Part shown: piece after piece, positions 30,727 through 34,870 of the stretch
Numbering within the stretch: the stretch's first letter is position 1
How the letters are laid out: every line of letters starts with the position of its first letter
Assembly (NCBI RefSeq): GCF_003205575.1
Contig: NZ_PYBW01000140.1
Location: 1-34,870, forward strand
Origin: Streptomyces tateyamensis
Lineage (GTDB): Bacteria; Actinomycetota; Actinomycetes; Streptomycetales; Streptomycetaceae
DNA: 34,870 nucleotides
Reading direction: 5' to 3'
Translations under genes and position numbers: made by a program
Notes under the pieces: model-generated
Databases searched by the model: none
What the model was told of the DNA's origin: nothing
Seen by the model: only the letters and a program-made list of their open reading frames with translations

Positions 30727-31638
30727 ATGTCCCTGACCTACCCGGAATCCATCGGCGTGGGCCTGCTCCAGGGTGTGACCGAGCTCTTCCCGGTCTCCAG
30801 CCTGGGGCACAGCATTCTGATCCCGGCGCTGCTGGGCGACCCCTACAAGACCGACCTGTCGATGACCGGTGACAAGTCGTCCTACCTGACGGTGCTGGTC
30901 GGCCTGCACCTGGCCACCGCACTGGCCCTGGTGGTCTTCTTCCGCCGGGACTGGGTGCGGGTGGTGCGCGGCCTGTTCAGCTCGATCCGCGAGCGCCGGA
31001 TCGAGACCAGCGAGCAGAAGCTGGCCTGGCTGCTGGTCATGGGCACCATCCCGGTCGGCGTGGCCGGGCTGGCCGCCGAGAAGGCGCTGCGGGCAGCGCT
31101 CGGCAAGCCGCTGCCGGCCGCCGTGTTCCTGGCGCTGAACGGTCTGGTGCTGCTGGGCGCCGAGCGGCTCAAGCGCGGTGGCGGCGGCCGCCGCCGGGCC
31201 GGCACCGCGGCCGCGCACACCCCGGGCGTGGACGCGGACATCGAGTCCGACCGCCGGATCGCCAAGCTGACCTTCCGTCAGGGCACCTGGATCGGGGCAG
31301 CCCAGATCCTCGCCCTGCTGCCCGGCATCAGCCGTTCCGGCGTCACCATGAGCACCGGCATCCTGCGCGGGCTCAACCACGAGGACGCGGCCCGGTTCTC
31401 CTTCCTGCTCGCCACCCCGGTCATCCTGGCCGCCTCCGCCCTCAAGCTCCCCGAGCTGCTCAAGCCGGAGAGCGCGGGCATCCGCGGCCCGCTGGTGGCC
31501 GGCTCGATCGCGGCCTTCGTGGCGGGGTACGTCTCGGTGAAGTTCCTCACCAAGTACTTCGAGAACCGGAGCCTGACCCCGTTCGCGATCTACTGCATGG
31601 TGGCGGGCGTCGGCAGCGCGATCTACCTGAGCATGTGA
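30727..31638 (+). CDS. uppP: Undecaprenyl-diphosphatase UppP (BacA)
   Basis: A 303-residue integral membrane enzyme that removes a phosphate from undecaprenyl diphosphate, recycling the lipid carrier for peptidoglycan and wall polymers; extra copies give bacitracin resistance. The two catalytic motifs are present: LLQGVTELFPVSSLGHSILI near the N-terminus with the conserved Glu and Ser-Ser, and LPGISRSGVTMSTGILRGL with the conserved Arg. About eight hydrophobic segments are visible. A basic loop (KRGGGGRRRAG) and an insert around residues 150-180 are larger than in E. coli. The ATG has GAGGG upstream. A palindromic operator about 100 nt upstream suggests induction by cell-wall stress. Confidence 0.95.
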   Translation: MSLTYPESIGVGLLQGVTELFPVSSLGHSILIPALLGDPYKTDLSMTGDKSSYLTVLVGLHLATALALVVFFRRDWVRVVRGLFSSIRERRIETSEQKLAWLLVMGTIPVGVAGLAAEKALRAALGKPLPAAVFLALNGLVLLGAERLKRGGGGRRRAGTAAAHTPGVDADIESDRRIAKLTFRQGTWIGAAQILALLPGISRSGVTMSTGILRGLNHEDAARFSFLLATPVILAASALKLPELLKPESAGIRGPLVAGSIAAFVAGYVSVKFLTKYFENRSLTPFAIYCMVAGVGSAIYLSM

Positions 31639-31729
31639 GTCCGCGTCACCCGGGCGCCCCGCTCCGGTGGCGGCGGGGTCCGAGCGGCCGGAGCCTGGGC
31701 GGGTAGCTCGCCGACACAGGAGGCACTCC

Positions 31730-32275
31730 GTGGACCGCCGGACCCCGTCGCACCGCACCACCAGCCGTTCCCGTCGCTCCCGTCGCCTCCTGGCGGCGGG
31801 AGCGCTTCTCTGCCTGGCCGCCGGGGTGGCCGGGTGCTCCTCCAGCACCAGCAGCAAGGTGAACACGGTGGCCTCCTCGGCGGCCGGCGCGGCGCAGTCG
31901 GCGCTGGCCTCGGTCGGGTCGCAGGCCGCCTCGCAGGCCTCCTCGGCGCTCTCGGCCGGAGCGTCCGCCGCCTCCTCCGCCTTCGCCGGCGCCACGGCCG
32001 GGGCGGACGCCACCGGGGACGTCACCCTGGGGACGGTCACCATGACCGCGGACGGCAAGGCCCAGGTACCGGTCACCGTCAAGAACAGCCAGTCCTCGGC
32101 CCAGCGGTACACGATCGAGGTCGACTTCAAGGACCAGGGCGGCGGCACGCTGGACATCGCGGTACTGAACCCGGGCCCGGTGGACGCGGGGCAGACGGCC
32201 AACGCGACCGCCACCAGCAACCGCAAGCTGTCCGGCACGGTGGTGGCGAACGTGGCCCGGGCGGTGCGGTACTGA
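31730..32275 (+). CDS. Putative surface lipoprotein
   Basis: A 181-residue lipoprotein. The signal has an Arg-rich n-region, the hydrophobic stretch LLAAGALLCLAAGVAGC and a lipobox VAGC with Cys36 as the lipidated residue. A Ser/Ala-rich spacer follows (about 37-95), then a compact beta-sandwich-like domain (GDVTLGTVTMTADGKAQVPV, then a Ig-like pattern through VEVDF-type strands to the end RAVRY). Function unknown; small binding or adhesion modules of this shape are common in actinomycetes. I chose the GTG at 31730 because AGGAGG lies 6 nt upstream. The frame is open further upstream but without a start signal. Confidence 0.8.
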   Translation: MDRRTPSHRTTSRSRRSRRLLAAGALLCLAAGVAGCSSSTSSKVNTVASSAAGAAQSALASVGSQAASQASSALSAGASAASSAFAGATAGADATGDVTLGTVTMTADGKAQVPVTVKNSQSSAQRYTIEVDFKDQGGGTLDIAVLNPGPVDAGQTANATATSNRKLSGTVVANVARAVRY

Positions 32276-32353
32276 GGGGCTGCGTTCACCCGCGAGGGTG
32301 GCCGCCGGCGGAACCCGTCCCGACAGGCCGGCAGGTCGGCGAGGATCGTCGGC

Positions 32354-32926
32354 ATGGGAGAAATCACTACCTTGCCGGACTGGGTTTTCCCGCCCGCGGG
32401 TGGGTTCACCGCTGAGGACCTCGACCGCCTGCCCGACCTCTCGCCGCACACCGAGCTGCTCGACGGGAGCCTGGTCTTCGTGAGGCCGCCGAGGCGTTTT
32501 CACTCGCTCGCTGTCGACCTGTTGGTCTCCGGCCTGCGTGCGGTGACACCGGTCGACTACGTCGTGTCCCGCGAGATGACGGTGACGCTCGGCAAGCGTG
32601 ACCGGCCGGAGCCGGACATCTCCGTGGTGCGGGCCTCGGCGGTGGCCGAGGAGACCAACTGCCAGGCCGCCGACGTCCTGCTCGTGGGCGAGGTCGTCTC
32701 GCCGGAGTCGGATCAGCGTGACCGTGTGGTCAAGCCCAGGAAGTACGCCGAGGCCGGGATCCCGAACTTCTGGCGGGTGGAGCAGGCCGACGGCCGTCGG
32801 CCGGTGGTCTACGTGTTCGAACTGGATCGGGGCCGCTACGGGCTGACCGGCATTCACCACGACCGCCTGAAGGTCGACCGCCCCTTCCCCGTCGACATCG
32901 ACCTCACCGCCATCGATCGCTACTGA
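32354..32926 (+). CDS. Uma2-family PD-(D/E)XK nuclease-like protein
   Basis: A 190-residue Uma2 (DUF820) protein. The nuclease-fold elements appear in order: TELLDGSLVF with the first acidic residue, DRPEPDISVVRAS with the Asp, LLVGEVVSPESDQRDRVVKP with the Glu and the Lys that follows, and YAEAGIPNFWRVE. The family is expanded in Streptomyces and cyanobacteria, usually as isolated genes; a restriction-like endonuclease fold is well supported, but the biological role is not known. GAGGATC lies upstream of the ATG. No methylase or other defence gene is adjacent. Its stop overlaps the convergent PLP enzyme gene by 7 bp. Confidence 0.9.
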   Translation: MGEITTLPDWVFPPAGGFTAEDLDRLPDLSPHTELLDGSLVFVRPPRRFHSLAVDLLVSGLRAVTPVDYVVSREMTVTLGKRDRPEPDISVVRASAVAEETNCQAADVLLVGEVVSPESDQRDRVVKPRKYAEAGIPNFWRVEQADGRRPVVYVFELDRGRYGLTGIHHDRLKVDRPFPVDIDLTAIDRY

Positions 32927-34035
32927 GCCTGGGCCGCCGCCAGCTCCAGCAGGCGCCGGCCCGCTGTCAGGACGTCCTCGGCCGTCCACTCCTGGGCGGA
33001 CCGCCGGATCGTGAGCTCCGCCATCGCCAGGCCGGGGGCCGCGTCGGACCAGCCGCCGGCGAACCAGAGCTGCTCGGTCTCGGCGAGTTGGAGGTTGGCC
33101 GCGTTGAGGGCGTCGGCGCTGTAGGGGAGGTAGAGCTGGAACTGGTGGGTCTGCGGGACGGCCGGGTTGAGGCGGGCGCCCGGGAGGCGGGAGAGGGCCT
33201 CGGCGAGCAGTCGGGCGTGGGCCGTCCACTCCGGGACGCGGGGGAGGGCGTGCGCCAGGCCGGCCAGGCCGCCCAGGGCGGCGGGCCAGTTCTGCCAGAC
33301 GGTGCCGCCGTGGCGGTGGCGCCAGGTGCGGGCGTAGGCGGTCAGCGCCGCGTCACCGGCCAGCACGGCGCCGTGGACCGCGCCCAGGGTCTTGTAGAGG
33401 GAGACGTAGACGCTGTCGGCCAGGTCGGCGATCTCGGCGAGCGGGCGGCCGAAGTGCGGGGTGCAGTCCCACAGCCGGGCACCGTCGAAGTGCACCCGGG
33501 CGCCGGCCGAGCGGGCCTGGTCCACCACCGCCGTCAGCTCCGCCCAGCTCGGTAGCAGGAACCCCGCGTCGCGCAGCGGGAGTTCGACGGTCGCGGTGCC
33601 GTACGGCTGGCCCAGCTCGGCCAGTTCGGCCGCGGTGTACGGGCGGGGCGCGTCGGTGGGCCAGAGCCCGCGCAGGCCGGTCAGCTGTTGGTAGGCCTGG
33701 CGCTCCCAGCGCTGCAGGTGGCTCATCGGGTGCAGCGCCACGCCGATCCGCCCGGTCAGCTCGGCGCCGTAGCGCAGCGCGACCTGCTGGGCCATCGTGC
33801 CGGTGGGGAAGAACACGGCGTCCGGCTTGCCGAGCAGGTCGGCGACCTGCTGCTCCAGCCGGGTGAGCGCCCCGCCCGAGGCGTAGAAGTCGGGCAGCTC
33901 GTCCAGCACCTCCGGGACGTCCAGCGCGGACAGCTCGGCGAGTTGCTCGCGCACGGTCAGCGGGCGTTCGGTGGCCAGCATCCGCCGGCAGTTGCGCATG
34001 GCGAGGCGGCGGCGGACGGTCAGGTCTTCGGTCAT
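32920..34035 (-). CDS. Threonine-aldolase-like PLP enzyme
   Basis: A 371-residue fold-type I PLP enzyme of the threonine aldolase/beta-eliminating lyase group. Diagnostic segments are FFPTGTMAQQVALRYG, LHPMSHLQRWE, ARVHFDGARLWDCTPHFGRP with the PLP-contacting Asp, and DSVYVSLYKTLGAVHGAVLA with the PLP lysine. The first 35 residues before DVPEVLDELPDFY are longer than in E. coli LtaE. It probably cleaves L-threonine or a related beta-hydroxy amino acid to glycine and an aldehyde, but substrate cannot be set from sequence. It lies just downstream of the response regulator gene on the same strand (18-bp gap), so read-through is possible. Confidence 0.88.
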   Translation of the reverse strand: MTEDLTVRRRLAMRNCRRMLATERPLTVREQLAELSALDVPEVLDELPDFYASGGALTRLEQQVADLLGKPDAVFFPTGTMAQQVALRYGAELTGRIGVALHPMSHLQRWERQAYQQLTGLRGLWPTDAPRPYTAAELAELGQPYGTATVELPLRDAGFLLPSWAELTAVVDQARSAGARVHFDGARLWDCTPHFGRPLAEIADLADSVYVSLYKTLGAVHGAVLAGDAALTAYARTWRHRHGGTVWQNWPAALGGLAGLAHALPRVPEWTAHARLLAEALSRLPGARLNPAVPQTHQFQLYLPYSADALNAANLQLAETEQLWFAGGWSDAAPGLAMAELTIRRSAQEWTAEDVLTAGRRLLELAAAQAQ

Positions 34036-34053
34036 CCGGTGATTGTGTCCCGC

Positions 34054-34722
34054 TCAGCTGGGATGGACCAATCGGTTTTCGTACGCGAAGACCACCGCCT
34101 GGACCCGGTCGCGCAGCCCGAGCTTGAGCAGGATCCGGCTCACGTGGGTCTTCACGGTGGCCTCGGCCAGGAACAGCTCGGCGGCCACCTCGGCGTTGGA
34201 CAGGCCCCGGGCCACCTGCACCAGCACGCTGCGCTCGCGGGTGGTGAGCGCCTCCACGGCGGCCTCGCCGCGGTCGGCCGAGCTGCCGTCGGCGGGCAGC
34301 TGGGAGGCGAAGCGGTCCAGCAGCCGGCGGGTGATCCGCGGCGCCACCACCGCGTCGCCGGCCGCCACGCTGCGGATCGCGCTGAGCAGTTCGGCGGGCT
34401 GGGCGTTCTTCAGCAGGAAGCCCGAGGCGCCGGCCCGCAGCCCGGCGAAGGCGTACTCGTCGAGGTCGAAGGTGGTCATGATGAGCACCTTGGTGTCGGG
34501 CGACTGGTCGACGATCCGCTTGGTCGCCTCGATGCCGTCCATGCCCGGCATCCGCACGTCCATCAGCACCACGTCCGGCGTGTGCTCGGCGACCAGCCGC
34601 ACGGCGGCGGCGCCGTCCTCGGCCTCGCCGACCACCTCCAGGTCCGGCTGCGAGTCCAGCACCAGGGTGAACGCCACCCGCAGCAGCGGCTGGTCGTCCA
34701 CCAGCAGGACGCGGACGGTCAT
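34054..34722 (-). CDS. NarL/FixJ-family response regulator
   Basis: A 222-residue regulator. The receiver has the acidic pair in VLLVDDQPLLRVA, phosphorylation site Asp55 in VVLMDVRMPGMDGIEAT, the Thr of MTTFDLDEYAF and the Lys of FLLKNAQPAEL. The LuxR helix-turn-helix reads LTTRERSVLVQVARGLSN then EVAAELFLAEATVKTHVSRI. It overlaps the kinase gene upstream by ATGA (34719-34722), so it is coupled to it. It is about as far from the regulator at 22742 as two paralogues in this family usually are. Confidence 0.93.
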   Translation of the reverse strand: MTVRVLLVDDQPLLRVAFTLVLDSQPDLEVVGEAEDGAAAVRLVAEHTPDVVLMDVRMPGMDGIEATKRIVDQSPDTKVLIMTTFDLDEYAFAGLRAGASGFLLKNAQPAELLSAIRSVAAGDAVVAPRITRRLLDRFASQLPADGSSADRGEAAVEALTTRERSVLVQVARGLSNAEVAAELFLAEATVKTHVSRILLKLGLRDRVQAVVFAYENRLVHPS

Positions 34723-34870
34723 CGGAGCGCCTCCAGGCGGTCGGGGTCGAGGTCCAGGGTGGCCGCCACCCGCCAGCCACCGCCCGGCAGCGGTCCGGCG
34801 GACAGCTCACCACCGTACGCGGCGACCCGCTCGCGCATCCCGGCCAGCCCGTGGCCGCCGCCGGTGCCGG
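34719..34870 (-). CDS. Histidine kinase, C-terminal end only (runs off the window)
   Basis: The minus strand reads through the right edge in a frame that ends with the TGA at 34719-34721. The visible 49 residues contain GGGHGLAGMRERVAAYGG and ELSAGPLPGGGWRVAATL, the G box and last strand of a HATPase domain of NarL-group kinases. It is the partner of the adjacent response regulator. The rest of the gene lies beyond base 34870. Confidence 0.85.
   Translation of the reverse strand, partial: GTGGGHGLAGMRERVAAYGGELSAGPLPGGGWRVAATLDLDPDRLEALR

Noticed and set aside
31657..31678. Possible terminator after uppP (CCCCGC/GCGGGG)
   Set aside because: Only 6 bp with a 10-nt loop; expected by chance in DNA of this composition.
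32354..32926. Uma2 nuclease as part of a defence island
   Set aside because: No methylase, helicase, toxin or other defence gene is adjacent; these genes are usually solitary in Streptomyces.

Overview
The window looks like chromosomal DNA of a Streptomyces-type actinomycete (Streptomyces, Kitasatospora or a near relative). It is very GC-rich with strong G/C third positions, GTG and TTG starts are frequent, many neighbouring genes share ATGA, GTGA or TTGA stop/start overlaps, and the gene content is typical (NarL-type two-component pairs, Uma2 nuclease, FkbH protein, choice-of-anchor A surface protein, DHA2 exporter). There is no sign of phage, plasmid or insertion-sequence backbone.

Layout. 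1-2574: an FmdB-like zinc ribbon gene, tRNA-Val(TAC) with its terminator, then a worn stretch with gene tails, a small unknown protein, a YjbR-like protein, an orphan fragment of a secreted protein and a PaaI-type thioesterase. 2581-14561: a compact, apparently uncharacterised biosynthetic locus. One minus-strand operon encodes a stand-alone adenylation domain, a peptidyl carrier protein, a flavin amine oxidase, an acyl/aryl-adenylating ligase and a lysine 2,3-aminomutase-like radical SAM enzyme. A second minus-strand unit encodes an FkbH-type glyceryl transferase/phosphatase and its carrier protein. A GntR-TetR hybrid regulator faces a DHA2 exporter across a divergent promoter with two inverted repeats. 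14707-17490: a large secreted penicillin-acylase-family hydrolase. 17724-21069: two glycosyltransferases and an SGNH hydrolase, translationally coupled. 21134-23407: the scar of a deleted ABC transporter beside a histidine kinase/response regulator pair. 23454-26189: a uridine-kinase-like protein, a small membrane protein and an LPNTG surface protein. 26258-28965: kynureninase and tryptophan 2,3-dioxygenase with a divergent Lrp/AsnC regulator. 28959-32926: MarC membrane protein, barstar-like inhibitor, DoxX protein, UppP with a BlaI-like operator, a lipoprotein and a Uma2 nuclease. 32920-34870: a threonine-aldolase-like PLP enzyme and a second response regulator with the C-terminal end of its kinase.

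How the genes may work together. The most interesting unit is the 2.6-14.6 kb locus. An amino acid, possibly lysine or beta-lysine given the aminomutase and an acidic residue in the adenylation pocket, would be loaded on a free-standing carrier and oxidised by the flavoenzyme; a C3 glyceryl unit would be loaded on the second carrier by the FkbH protein; the separate ANL ligase could activate a further acid or form the final amide. No condensation, ketosynthase or thioesterase domain is present, so assembly would have to be unusual or use enzymes encoded elsewhere. This scheme is inference from gene content; the individual family assignments are firm.
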